Positions 8,340 to 17,600 of a stretch of DNA of 58,606 bases are shown one piece after another. Positions within the stretch are counted from its first letter, which is position 1; each line of letters starts with the position of its first letter. A model generated the notes under the pieces. That model searched no databases. It saw only the letters and a list, made by a program, of their open reading frames with translations, and was not told the DNA's origin. Position numbers and translations under genes: made by a program. Origin of the DNA: Chloroflexota bacterium (GTDB lineage: Bacteria; Chloroflexota; Anaerolineae; Promineifilales; Promineifilaceae); assembly GCA_003696605.1 (NCBI GenBank), contig RFGV01000213.1:1-58606 (forward strand). Direction: 5' to 3'.

Positions 8340-8355
8340 GAATTGAGGATATAAT
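8326..8355 (+). promoter_or_regulatory. Sigma-70-type promoter of the lrp-pot operon
   Basis: TTGATA at 8326-8331, an 18-base spacer, and a perfect TATAAT at 8350-8355, followed 30 bases later by the ATG of the regulator gene. This is close to the general bacterial housekeeping consensus. It probably drives the whole regulator-potABCD transcript, since the following genes overlap or abut. Confidence 0.65.
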
Positions 8356-8385
8356 ACTAAATTATCGTAAAAGTTGCAAGAGGGA

Positions 8386-8871
8386 ATGGACGAACTAGAT
8401 CGTGCAATTTTGACGTTTTTGCAGAAAGACGGCCGTATGCGGTTTACAGAAATTGCCAAAGAGTTGGGAGTTTCTGAGGGGACGGTACGGAATCGGGTAG
8501 CCCGTTTGCAAGCGGAGCATGGTTTGCAGATTGTGGGCATGATTGATCCGCGGCAGATTGGGTATGATGCCCCGGCGATTATTGGGGTGGCGGTGCAGTC
8601 ACCTTATTTGGAATCGGCGGCGGCGGAGATTGCGACGTGGCCGGAGGTAAGTTATCTGATTATGGTGTCGGGTGAATATGATTTGATGGTTGAGGTGATG
8701 TGTCGGGATCGGGAGCATTTGTCTGAGTTTTTGCGGGAGCGTTTGCAGAAGGTGCCGGGTGTGCAGCGTACTCAGACGTTTATGATTTTGCATACGTACA
8801 AGATGGCGTCTGGGGCACGACCTGTATTAACCAAGGAAGTGGAGAAGAGTCCAGAAGATGGAAAGGTTTGA
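8386..8871 (+). CDS. Lrp/AsnC family transcriptional regulator
   Basis: 161 residues from ATG 8386 (AAGAGGG upstream; a TTG four codons earlier is less likely). Residues 1-50 are the Lrp winged helix-turn-helix: LDRAILTFLQKDGRMRFTE, then AKELGVSEGTVRNRVARL. The remainder is the alpha-beta RAM/AsnC ligand-sensing domain (VSYLIMVSGEYDLMVEVMC, GVQRTQTFMILHT). Proteins of this type sense amino acids or related small molecules and form oligomers on DNA. The gene overlaps potA by 14 bases, so it is co-transcribed with the transporter and probably controls both this operon and the divergent amine catabolic operon. The effector is unknown; a polyamine-derived amino acid such as GABA is plausible. Confidence 0.92.
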   Translation: MDELDRAILTFLQKDGRMRFTEIAKELGVSEGTVRNRVARLQAEHGLQIVGMIDPRQIGYDAPAIIGVAVQSPYLESAAAEIATWPEVSYLIMVSGEYDLMVEVMCRDREHLSEFLRERLQKVPGVQRTQTFMILHTYKMASGARPVLTKEVEKSPEDGKV

Positions 8872-9958
8872 CGTAGAGTTGCGGAAGGTGACGAAGCGGT
8901 TTGGTGAGGTAACGGCCGTTCGTGATGTTACCTTACAAATTCGGTCAGGCGAATTCTTTTCTCTGCTTGGCCCCAGTGGTTGTGGTAAAACGACTACATT
9001 GCGCATGATCGCCGGCTTTGAAATTCCCACCAGTGGCCAGATTCTTATTGGCGGTCAGGTACAAGGACATCTCCCCCCCCATAAACGCCCTGTCAATACA
9101 GTTTTTCAGCATTATGCGTTGTTTCCTCATATGACGGTATATCAGAATGTTGCCTTTGGTTTAGAGATGCAGAAGGTGGATAAGGCTGAAATTGCCGCAC
9201 GGGTGGGGCAGGCTTTGGAATTGGTGCATTTGACTGGTATGGAAAACCGCAAACCGAAACAGCTTTCTGGGGGGCAGCAACAGCGGGTGGCATTGGCACG
9301 GGCATTGGTGAACAGGCCAAAAGTGTTGTTGTTGGATGAGCCTTTGGGTGCCCTGGATTTGAAGCTGCGGAAGAATATGCAAATTGAGCTGAAAAATTTG
9401 CAAGCGGAGGTGGGAATTACCTTTATTTATGTGACGCATGACCAGGAAGAAGCCCTGACGATGTCTGACCGAATTGCTGTGATGAACAGGGGGCGGGTGT
9501 TACAGGTTGGCTCGCCAGAGGTGATTTATGAGCAGCCAGAGAACCGATTTGTGGCTGATTTTATCGGGGAGACGAATTTTGTAACGGGGGTGTTGCAACG
9601 GGCGGGCTTGCCAGTGGAAATTGAGGTGGCAGGTCAGTTGGTGCAGGCAGGCTGGTTGGCAGAGGGGGTGCGGACGGGTGAAACGGCCGTTCTCTCTATT
9701 CGTCCGGAGAAAATTCACCTGTTACCTGGTTCGGCCAACGGGGAAGCACATCAGTTTGGAACGGCCGTTTCCGGTCAGGTGGAACGCACCATCTACCTCG
9801 GCACAGACACCCGCTACCTCATTCGCCTCGATGCCGAAACCCGCCTGGTTGTTCGTATGCAAAACACCCAGGTTGGTCATAGTCACTTTGCCATTGGCGA
9901 TACCGTCTGGGCATGCTGGAATCCAGCCCATGCCCGTGTCCTCTCGGCGGAGGAATAG
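8858..9958 (+). CDS. potA: Spermidine/putrescine-type ABC transporter ATPase
   Basis: 366 residues. All ABC ATPase motifs are present: Walker A GPSGCGKT at 38-45, signature LSGGQ at 136-140, Walker B VLLLDE at 156-161, and the switch His194 in YVTHDQEEA. The C-terminal 120 residues form a TOBE-type regulatory domain (VLSIRPEKIHLLP). It powers import by the PotB/PotC permease on the inner face of the membrane. It overlaps the Lrp gene by 14 bases and is followed by potB, potC and potD. Two ACGGCCGT sites lie in the TOBE part, and base usage changes from G/T-rich to C/A-rich there. Related putrescine (PotG) or other compatible-substrate importers cannot be excluded. Confidence 0.93.
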   Translation: MERFDVELRKVTKRFGEVTAVRDVTLQIRSGEFFSLLGPSGCGKTTTLRMIAGFEIPTSGQILIGGQVQGHLPPHKRPVNTVFQHYALFPHMTVYQNVAFGLEMQKVDKAEIAARVGQALELVHLTGMENRKPKQLSGGQQQRVALARALVNRPKVLLLDEPLGALDLKLRKNMQIELKNLQAEVGITFIYVTHDQEEALTMSDRIAVMNRGRVLQVGSPEVIYEQPENRFVADFIGETNFVTGVLQRAGLPVEIEVAGQLVQAGWLAEGVRTGETAVLSIRPEKIHLLPGSANGEAHQFGTAVSGQVERTIYLGTDTRYLIRLDAETRLVVRMQNTQVGHSHFAIGDTVWACWNPAHARVLSAEE

Positions 9959-9961
9959 CTT

Positions 9962-10831
9962 ATGCAAGCCATCATCAGACGTTCTCCTGCTATCCGTGCC
10001 TGGATTTTACTGGCTCCGGCGGTCGCCTGGTTGTTCATCTTTTTCCTCGCTCCACTAGTCATTGTGCTGATCTACAGTTTTTTAGAACGAGGCACATATG
10101 GTGGTGTTGTCTGGCAGCCAACATTGGAAAACTACCGGCGTGTTTTCGATGCCCTTTACTTCAATACCTTTACCCGTTCTGTGTACATCGCCGTTGCCAC
10201 CACTGTCATTTGCCTCATTCTGGGCTTTCCGATGGCCTATTTTATTGCCACTCGTCCGCAAAAGATACGCAATAGCCTCTTATTGGCACTGATGATTCCC
10301 TTCTGGACCAATTTTCTCATCCGTACCTACGCCTGGCTAACCTTGCTTCGCACCAACACAGGGCTTATCAATGTCACCTTGCTTTCGTTGGGGATAATTG
10401 ATGAGCCATTGCCGTTATTTGGTAACGACTTCGCCATTATTTTGGGGCTGGTGTATGGCTGGCTGCCGGATATGGTTTTGCCAGTTTACGCGGCTTTGGA
10501 ACGGTTGGATCGGAGTTTGTTGGAAGCAGCCCAAGATTTGTATGCAGGTCGATGGCAGGTGTTTCGCCGTGTCATCTGGCCGCTTTCGTTGCCGGGCGTT
10601 GTGGCTGGTTCTATGTTGGTTTTTATTCCTTCGCTGGGTGCGTTTGTTACACCAGCTATTTTGGGTGGGGGGAAATCGTTGATGATTGGCAATATTATCA
10701 GTAATCAGTTTTTGGCCGCACATGATTGGCCGTTTGGATCGGCACTTTCCATGTTGATGATGGTGTTTATGCTGGTGGCTACGCTGATTTATTTCCGGGC
10801 AGTTAATCGAGAGGGAGGTGCGGGATTATGA
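9962..10831 (+). CDS. potB: Polyamine-type ABC transporter permease, PotB
   Basis: 289 residues with about six hydrophobic helices; the first is AWILLAPAVAWLFIFFLAPL. The EAA loop that contacts the ATPase is visible as EAAQDLYAGRWQVFRRVIWP near residue 180. The family's FWTNFLIRTYAWLTLLR segment is well kept. It forms half of the membrane channel with PotC. It starts three bases after the potA stop, with a GGAGG-type site inside potA, and its last four bases overlap the potC start (ATGA). Confidence 0.92.
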   Translation: MQAIIRRSPAIRAWILLAPAVAWLFIFFLAPLVIVLIYSFLERGTYGGVVWQPTLENYRRVFDALYFNTFTRSVYIAVATTVICLILGFPMAYFIATRPQKIRNSLLLALMIPFWTNFLIRTYAWLTLLRTNTGLINVTLLSLGIIDEPLPLFGNDFAIILGLVYGWLPDMVLPVYAALERLDRSLLEAAQDLYAGRWQVFRRVIWPLSLPGVVAGSMLVFIPSLGAFVTPAILGGGKSLMIGNIISNQFLAAHDWPFGSALSMLMMVFMLVATLIYFRAVNREGGAGL

Positions 10832-11733
10832 CGGCCGTTACCAAACCCACAACCACAATCCTTCCCGAAAGCCGAGCCAGTCGTCAGGAACGAATCAAAA
10901 CACAATTGGCTACATTGGGATTGACCGGGTACGGAATTCTGGCTTATCTTTTCCTGTATCTTCCTATTATTATTCTGGTTATCTTTTCTTTTAACGATTC
11001 TCGTTCCACGGCCCAATGGGCGGGATTTAGCACTGCCTGGTACGTGGAGATGATGCAGGATAATCAAATAATTATCTCGCTCTGGAACAGTTTATTTGTC
11101 GCGATTGTTTCTACTGCGATTTCCACTGTGTTGGGGACGTTGGCGGCAATGGCTATGGAACGTTATCGGTTTCGGGGGCGGCTGGTGATGGATGCAATAT
11201 TGTATTTGCCCATCATCATCCCTGATATTGCCATGGCCATTATGTTGCTGTTGTTTTTCAATATCAGTGGGATTGGATTTAATACATGGCGGATAGAACT
11301 GGCTGGGTTGCGTTTGTCTGTGCCATATTCGGTAATTATCGGGCATGTGGCGTTTAATATTTCTTTTGTGGCGGTTGTTGTACGGGCACGCCTGGCGCAT
11401 ATGGATCGCACATTGGAAGAGGCAGCCAGTGATTTGTATGCCAATGCGTGGCATACATTTTGGCGGGTGACATTGCCGATGTTGATGCCAGGGATTATTG
11501 GGGGGGCATTGCTGGCGTTTACATTGTCGCTGGATGATTTTGTGATTACTTTTTTTACCGCCGGACCTGGTTTTAATACGTTGCCGGTACGGGTGTTTGG
11601 CATGATTAAGAAGGGTGTGACTCCCAAGATTAATGCGGTTTCGTCGTTGATGTTGGCGGGTTCGCTGGCGTTGGTGCTGATTTCGATTTTTCTTCGACGT
11701 GGTGATGACAGGGGTGGGATTGAGATTGTGTAG
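10828..11733 (+). CDS. potC: Polyamine-type ABC transporter permease, PotC
   Basis: 301 residues with about six transmembrane helices (first YGILAYLFLYLPIIILVIFS). The EAA loop reads EEAASDLYANAWHTFWRVTL. It pairs with PotB. The start ATG at 10828 overlaps the potB stop by four bases and is followed at once by an ACGGCCGT site (10831-10838), so the palindrome sits in codons 2-4. Around that site the plus strand changes from 13 G and 2 C in the preceding 30 bases to 1 G and 14 C in the following 30. The N-terminal 30 residues are polar and longer than in many PotC proteins. Confidence 0.92.
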   Translation: MTAVTKPTTTILPESRASRQERIKTQLATLGLTGYGILAYLFLYLPIIILVIFSFNDSRSTAQWAGFSTAWYVEMMQDNQIIISLWNSLFVAIVSTAISTVLGTLAAMAMERYRFRGRLVMDAILYLPIIIPDIAMAIMLLLFFNISGIGFNTWRIELAGLRLSVPYSVIIGHVAFNISFVAVVVRARLAHMDRTLEEAASDLYANAWHTFWRVTLPMLMPGIIGGALLAFTLSLDDFVITFFTAGPGFNTLPVRVFGMIKKGVTPKINAVSSLMLAGSLALVLISIFLRRGDDRGGIEIV

Positions 11734-11848
11734 TCGGAATGTGTAACGGCCGTTTCCAGCCGGTACATCATTTTGTTACAGATGAATGACGGTTTGGTCT
11801 GTTCGTCTGCAATAAATTCCAACTCATTACTATTTAGGAGGAGAGAAG

Positions 11849-12997
11849 ATGAAGAAATTTGCAAGTTTGTGTACAACTCTGATGTTGTTGCTGGTCCTGG
11901 GGCTGGTGGCCTGTACCAGCGGTGGGGAATCTGCCGAGACAGAAACAGAAGTCCCGGCCTCTAACGAAGCCGTGACTGAAACAGAAAGTACTGGAGAAAC
12001 GGCCGTTGAGCCAGCCACTGAAATTGTCATGTACAACTGGTCTGAATACATTGACCCGGAAATATACACCTTGTTTGAACAAGAAACTGGCATCAGAATC
12101 GTCGAAGACAATTTTTCCAGCAACGAAGAAATGCTGGCCAAGCTCCAGGGTGGTGCAACCGGCTACGCCCTCATTGTTCCCTCTGACTATACTGTTAGTA
12201 TTATGAAGGAAGAAGGAATGCTGGCCAAACTCGACCACGCCAATATCCCCAACCTGAGCAATTTGTCTGATGAATTCAAAAATGTGCCATTCGATCCCGG
12301 CAATGAATACTGCGTACCATACCAGTGGGGCACAACTGGTATTGGTTATCTGGATGGCGTCGTTGAAACACCTACCAGTTGGTCTGTCATCTTTGAGCCA
12401 GACCCGAACGCCCCTTACTACGGCCGTTACACCATGCTCGATGACGTGCGCGAGTCATTCGCTGCTGCCCTCATCTATCTGGGTTACGACATCAACACAA
12501 CCGACGAAAAACAACTGGAAGAAGCAAGAGACCTGCTCATCAAAGCCAAAGCCGGACTGGCTGGATACGACAGCGACACCTTTGAAGACCTGTTAGCTGC
12601 CGAAGAAAATGTCCTGGCTCATGGATGGAACGGCGACTTTCTGGTAGCCCAGGAAGAAAATGAAAACATTGCCTACACCATTCCCCAGGAAGGTGGCGTT
12701 ATTTGGGTAGATAACGTGTGTATTCCAGCCACTGCCTCACCCGAAGAAAAACTGGCCGCCGAAATGTTCATCAACTTCCTACTCGATCCCGAAATCGGTG
12801 CCATGTTGTCAGAATTCAACTACTATGCCAGCCCCAACAAAGCTGCTGAAGACATTCTGGGCGAGGAGTTTTTGAGCGATCCGGCCGTTTATCCCCCGGC
12901 CGAAGTTCGGGAACGGTTGCAATTTATCAAGCCAGTCGGGGAATTCGAGTCTGTTTACCAACGCATGTGGGACGAAGTCAAATCAGCTAATCCTTAA
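11849..12997 (+). CDS. potD: Polyamine-type periplasmic/surface substrate-binding lipoprotein, PotD
   Basis: 382 residues. A lipoprotein signal ends in LVAC with the lipidated Cys at residue 22, followed by an acidic Thr/Glu linker. The mature part begins IVMYNWSEYIDPEIYTLFEQ, the usual opening of PotD/PotF proteins, and contains TGYALIVPSDYTVSIM and YQWGTTGIGY, which line the polyamine site in the family. It would capture spermidine or putrescine outside the membrane and hand it to PotBC. It lies 115 bases after potC with its own AGGAGGAG site, and is followed by a strong hairpin terminator, so it is the last gene of the transport unit before the aminotransferase gene. Confidence 0.92.
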   Translation: MKKFASLCTTLMLLLVLGLVACTSGGESAETETEVPASNEAVTETESTGETAVEPATEIVMYNWSEYIDPEIYTLFEQETGIRIVEDNFSSNEEMLAKLQGGATGYALIVPSDYTVSIMKEEGMLAKLDHANIPNLSNLSDEFKNVPFDPGNEYCVPYQWGTTGIGYLDGVVETPTSWSVIFEPDPNAPYYGRYTMLDDVRESFAAALIYLGYDINTTDEKQLEEARDLLIKAKAGLAGYDSDTFEDLLAAEENVLAHGWNGDFLVAQEENENIAYTIPQEGGVIWVDNVCIPATASPEEKLAAEMFINFLLDPEIGAMLSEFNYYASPNKAAEDILGEEFLSDPAVYPPAEVRERLQFIKPVGEFESVYQRMWDEVKSANP

Positions 12998-13026
12998 ACA
13001 TCTGTCTGTTGTGAAGGAGTTGTTTG

Positions 13027-13068
13027 GGCAGGGCGCAGGCGAGCAAAACACTGCGTCCTGCCTTTTTT
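13027..13068 (+). terminator. Rho-independent terminator or attenuator after potD
   Basis: GGCAGGGCGCAG at 13027-13038 pairs with CTGCGTCCTGCC at 13051-13062 (twelve pairs, one of them G-U), 12-base loop, then TTTTTT. This is a textbook intrinsic terminator. It sits 26 bases before the aminotransferase start, so expression of that gene must come from read-through or another promoter. Confidence 0.85.
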
Positions 13069-13093
13069 GCACCAAAATCAGGAGGCAAGCTCT

Positions 13094-14356
13094 ATGTCCA
13101 ATCAAACATTTGCGCGAATTTCACCTGTGTGGAGCCGTTCTGCCACCATCGTCGCAGACTACGGTGAAGGCATTTATTTGTATGATACAGCAGGTAACCG
13201 GTATATTGATTTTACCAGCGGGATTGGTGTGACAAACACAGGTCATGCCCACCCCCGCGTTGTGCAGGCCATTCAGGCACAGGCGGCGCGTATTTTACAT
13301 GCCCAGGCAAACATTGTGTATCATGAGCCGATGCTCCAGTTAGCTGATGCTTTGAGCGAACTGTTGCCGCCACAATTAGATACGTTTTTTTTCTCTAATT
13401 CGGGGGCAGAGGCAGTAGAAGCGGCAGTAAAGTTGGCGAAAGCAGCTACCAAACGGCCGAATATCATCGTTTTTCAGGGATCATTCCACGGCCGTACCCA
13501 TGCGACAATGGCCATGACCACCAGCAAAACAATTTATCGGGCAGGCTACCAGCCTCTTATACCCGGTATTTTCGTGGCGCCGTTCCCATATGCCTACCGG
13601 TATGGGTGGGATGAAGAGACAACGGTAGATTTTTGCCTGGCCGAATTGAAACGGTTGCTAAAAAGTCAGACCGCGCCCTCGGAAACGGCCGCTATGCTTA
13701 TTGAACCTGAGTTGGGGGAAGGCGGATATGTGCCTGCTCCCAACCGCTTTATGCAATCTTTGCGCCAATTATGTGATGAATACGATATTTTATTGATTGC
13801 CGACGAAGTACAAACCGGATTCGGCCGTACAGGTAAATGGTTTGGCATCAATCACAGTGGCATTGTGCCGGACATTGTCGTAATGGCCAAAGGATTAGCA
13901 TCCGGCATGCCACTTTCGGGCATTGCAGCCAGCCGTACCCTTATGGAAAAATGGCCACCTGGTTCACACGGAGGTACATATGGCGGCAATGCTGTTGCCT
14001 GTGCAGCGGCCGTTGCCACTATTCAGGTACTGCGTGATGAACACCTGATTACCAATGCACACGACATGGGACAGATTCTTTCTGCACGTTTGCGTCAACT
14101 TCAGCATTCATATCCGGAAATCGGGGATGTACGGGGCTGGGGACTAATGATAGCCACTGAATTCACATCACTCACAGGGGAACCCTGGCCAGAGCGGGCA
14201 GGACAGGTGGTAACAGCCTGTCGTGAAGCTGGCTTACTATTACTTACTTGCGGTACGTACAACAATACAATCCGCTGGATTCCCCCATTGATTGTAACAG
14301 AGTCAGAATTACACGAAGCCGTGAACATTTTTGCCGAAGCCTTGGCCGCAGATTAG
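13094..14356 (+). CDS. Class III aminotransferase, 4-aminobutyrate (GABA) transaminase-like
   Basis: 420 residues from ATG 13094 with AGGAGG upstream; the longer frame starting at 13067 overlaps the terminator and is rejected. Motifs: GHAHPRVVQAI, PLP-phosphate loop SGAEA at 103-107, FHGRT, Asp237 in IADEVQTGFGRTG, and Schiff-base Lys266 in VMAKGLASG. The IADEVQTGFGRTG and GGTYGGNAVA stretches are typical of GabT, PuuE and acetylornithine aminotransferases. Placed after potABCD, conversion of GABA (or putrescine) to the semialdehyde is the likely reaction, feeding the divergent aldehyde dehydrogenase. The TAG stop overlaps the first base pair of a 77-bp repeat. Acetylornithine aminotransferase is the main alternative. 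Confidence 0.85.
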   Translation: MSNQTFARISPVWSRSATIVADYGEGIYLYDTAGNRYIDFTSGIGVTNTGHAHPRVVQAIQAQAARILHAQANIVYHEPMLQLADALSELLPPQLDTFFFSNSGAEAVEAAVKLAKAATKRPNIIVFQGSFHGRTHATMAMTTSKTIYRAGYQPLIPGIFVAPFPYAYRYGWDEETTVDFCLAELKRLLKSQTAPSETAAMLIEPELGEGGYVPAPNRFMQSLRQLCDEYDILLIADEVQTGFGRTGKWFGINHSGIVPDIVVMAKGLASGMPLSGIAASRTLMEKWPPGSHGGTYGGNAVACAAAVATIQVLRDEHLITNAHDMGQILSARLRQLQHSYPEIGDVRGWGLMIATEFTSLTGEPWPERAGQVVTACREAGLLLLTCGTYNNTIRWIPPLIVTESELHEAVNIFAEALAAD

Positions 14357-14431
14357 CCGCGACATCCATGTCGCGATATGTCGCCATGATGAGCCGCGGC
14401 AAGGATGCTGCGCGTACAACAAGAATTATAT
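14355..14431. repeat. 77-bp direct repeat, copy 1, with two internal hairpins
   Basis: Starts on the last two bases of the aminotransferase stop codon. It contains CGCGACAT-CC-ATGTCGCG (14358-14375), a near-perfect inverted repeat, and then a GCGGCA-AGGA-TGCTGC hairpin further on. Copy 2 follows 27 bases later with 6 mismatches in 77. It may serve as a terminator-like or RNA-stabilising intergenic element; no T run follows. Confidence 0.8.
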
Positions 14432-14686
14432 TGCGACACCCGTATGACACAATGATGGAGCCGCGACATCCATGTCGTGATATGTCGCCATGATGAGCCA
14501 CGGCAAGGATGCCGCGCGTACAATGGGAATTATATCTGACGTGCACTTTTGTTGTCCTTCCATGAAAGGTAGCCTGTAAGAATGGAATGTTAAAACCATT
14601 ATGGGAAATCATCCCGACCCAAAACTTCATTAAATGAAATCCGGTGACTAACGGACTGCCGGACACGGAAGCAAAAAGGTGCAAAA
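14357..14686. other. Repeat-bearing intergenic region upstream of the biosynthetic locus
   Basis: 330 bases without a supported gene. Two 77-bp repeats fill the first half. The second half holds the palindrome TTCATT-A-AATGAA at 14626-14638 and TCCGG/CCGGA arms at about 14641-14665, and must contain the promoter of the formyltransferase-NRPS gene, though I see no convincing -35/-10 pair. A 153-codon minus-strand frame crosses the region but is built on the repeat hairpins and has no plausible product. Confidence 0.6.
14459..14535. repeat. 77-bp direct repeat, copy 2
   Basis: Same length and order as 14355-14431 with six substitutions, no gaps. Three changes fall in or beside the hairpin arms: one weakens the first (GTCGCG to GTCGTG), and two (GCCGCGG to GCCACGG, GATGCTG to GATGCCG) alter the second while still allowing a GGC/GCC core. 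The spacer between copies (14432-14458) is not repeated. Confidence 0.8.
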
Positions 14687-17600
14687 ATGACAAGTCACAA
14701 CCCATTTACCTGCTACATCATTGGCACGGAGTCTCTTCTAATTCAATGTGCGGAAATCTTGCAACACAAAGGACACAAAATTCTGGGGATTATTTCTGAT
14801 GAGCCACAAATTATTTCGTGGGCACAGGAACGGAGTATTTCAATTATTGCGCCAGGAGAAGGTTTGGCTTCCCGGTTGGCGGGTGAACCGTTTGATTATC
14901 TGTTCAGTATTACCAATTTGCGGATTATACCGGACGATGTATTGGCTTTGCCACGTCGGGGAGCGATTAATTTTCATGATGGGCCGTTGCCGAAGTATGC
15001 TGGCTTGTATGCTACGACATGGGCATTGCTAAATGGGGAAAAGGAACATGGTATCACGTGGCATCTGATGCATTCGGAAGTGGATAAGGGGGAGATTCTG
15101 AAGCAAAAGCTGTTTCCTGTTGCGCCAGGGGAGACGGCATTTACGCTGAATGTGAAATGTTATGAAGCCGGGATGGAAACTTTTGCGGGGCTGGTGGATG
15201 AATTGGCGAATGGTCGAGTTCAGCCACGCCCGCAAGATTTGTCGCAGCAGAGTTATTATGGCAAGTACCGGCGGCCGGAAGCTGCGGGGGTGATTTTTTG
15301 GAAGCAGCCGGCAGAGAGGATTGCGGCGCTGGTGCGGGCACTGGATTTTGGGTCGTATGCGAATCCGTTGGTTTTGCCCAAGCTGGTGATGGGGCAGGCG
15401 GTGTATGCAGTCAGGGAGGTGGCGGTTACGCCGTTGCGTTCAGGGAAGGAGCCGGGGATGATAACGGCCGTTTCTTCTGATGCTATCACTGTTGCTACTC
15501 TGACTAACGATGTGCAGATTCTCCGACTGACTACGCTAAGCGGTCAACCAGTTTCCCTTGAAGACATTATTACCAGGTTCATTTTGCAGCCTGGTTACTG
15601 CCTGCCGGAGCTTGAACCGGCAATTGCCGAAAATCTGACTGCCCTTAATAATGCTATTTGTCGCCAGGAGGGATATTGGGTGCGGCAGCTTGCTCACCTT
15701 AACCCGGTGGAATTGCCATATGCCAATCGGGTATTTCAGACAAATAGTACACACGAAACAACAATTCAATCTGTTCCGGCCGTTGTGGCTCGCCGTCCGG
15801 ATGCGGCTGATTGGGTGGCAGTTGCGGTAGCGGCCTGGCTGGCGCGTCTGAGTGGTCAGGAACTGTTTGATATTGGTTTTAGTCATCGTACTTTGCAGAG
15901 GAAGGTGGCAGGATTTGAGAGCTTTTTTGCCGATTTGGTGCCGTTTCGGGTAGCGATTGAACCAAAACGGCCGATTGGAGATACTCTGCAATCGTTGCGG
16001 GAAGCGTTACATACTTTCACACAGAAGCGTAAAACATTTGCGTGGGATGTATTAGGCCGCTATCCAGAATTGACAAATTTGCGGGAACAGAAAGATCATT
16101 TCCTCTTGCCAGTTTCTATTGTGCAGGCTGATAATCATTTTGGTTACCGTCCGACGCATAAAACAGAATTGACGTTTGTGGTTGCGGAAGATGGGTCGGC
16201 AATAGAGTGGGTTTATGACACGGCCGTTTATACCCCCGAAGCTATCAAGACAATGCAAACTCAACTCGATACCTTTTTGCGGGCCGCGATGGCGGAAAAC
16301 GGCCGTTCTTTAGCCGAAACGCCCATTCTTTCTGCCGCCGAACAACAAAAAATCCTGACTGACTGGAACAACACGTCCACACCTTATCCCGCCGATAAAT
16401 GCGTGCACGAACTCATTGCTGACCAGGCTGCGCGAACACCGGATGAAACGGCCGTTATCTTTGAAAACACCCACCTTACCTATCACCAGCTTGACCAGCG
16501 TGCCAACCAGCTTGCCCACCACCTCCAAAAACTCGGCATCACCCCCGACACCCCCGTTGGCGTATATATGGACCGTTCTGCCGAAATGATGATTGCCCTG
16601 CTAGGCATCCTCAAGGCAGGGGGGGCGTACCTACCCCTTGATCCTGCCTATCCCGCCGCCCGTATCGCCTTCATGATCGAAGATACAAACACTCCTCTCC
16701 TCATCACCCAATCACACCTGGTACATAAACTGCCGCCACATCAGGCTACAGTTATTCGTATAGACAGCGACTGGGCTACCATAGCAACGCAACCCGACAC
16801 CCCGCCCCAGCCATTAGCCACTCCCGACCATCTGGCCTACATCATCTACACATCCGGGTCTACAGGCAAACCCAAAGGCGTCATGGTGCGCCATCGCAAC
16901 GTCGTCAACTTCTTTGCGGGCATGGACGAACGCATTCCACACAATCCGCCCGGTGTATGGCTGGCTGTCACCAGTCTGTCCTTCGATATTTCTGTGTTGG
17001 AACTATTCTGGACACTGGCACGCGGCTTCAAAGTGGTCATTTATGCCGACAAGACCAAAGAACAAGCGAATATTCAGGCATTAACGTCTCCCTTCGCCAC
17101 TCGTGCCATTGATTTCAGCCTTTTCTATTTTGCCAGCGACGAAAGCGAGGAAGGGGTAGCAGATAAATATCGCCTGTTGTTGGAAGGGGCAAAATATGGC
17201 GACAAGCACGGATACGCTGCCGTCTGGACGCCAGAACGACACTTCCATGCCTTTGGTGGGCTTTATCCCAATCCCTCTGTGGCCAGTGCGGCCATTGCTG
17301 CTGTTACCGAGCGAATCCACATTCGTGCCGGTAGTTGTGTATTACCCTTGCACAGTCCCATTCGGGTAGCGGAAGAGTGGGCTTTGGTAGATAACATTTC
17401 GCGGGGGCGGGTTGGCATTTCTTTTGCCGCTGGCTGGCAGCCGAATGATTTTGTGTTGCGCCCGGAAAATTATGCTGACCGTAAGGCGATCATGTTCCGT
17501 GATATTGAGGTGGTGAAAAGGTTGTGGCGAGGTGAGTCGGTGACGTTGCCCGGTCCGCGTGGTGATGTTTCTGTGCGTACGTTGCCTCGTCCGGTGCAGG

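Larger units (their letters stand above)
7950..8385. other. Divergent control region between the amine operon and lrp-pot operon
   Basis: 436 bases without a gene. It holds the ribosome-binding site of the minus-strand aminotransferase, a 10-bp palindrome ACTATATAGT at 7981-7990, a longer inverted repeat at 8096-8111, an inverted repeat with an inner palindrome at 8293-8339, and a near-consensus promoter for the regulator gene. Short reading frames here have no initiation signal and no recognisable product. Confidence 0.6.

Noticed and set aside
14357..14535. Short CRISPR array
   Set aside because: Only two units, 77 bp long with internal hairpins, one spacer of 27 bp, and no cas genes nearby.
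14244..14705. 153-codon minus-strand frame over the 77-bp repeats
   Set aside because: Made by reading through repeat hairpins and the ends of two real genes; no recognisable domain or start signal.
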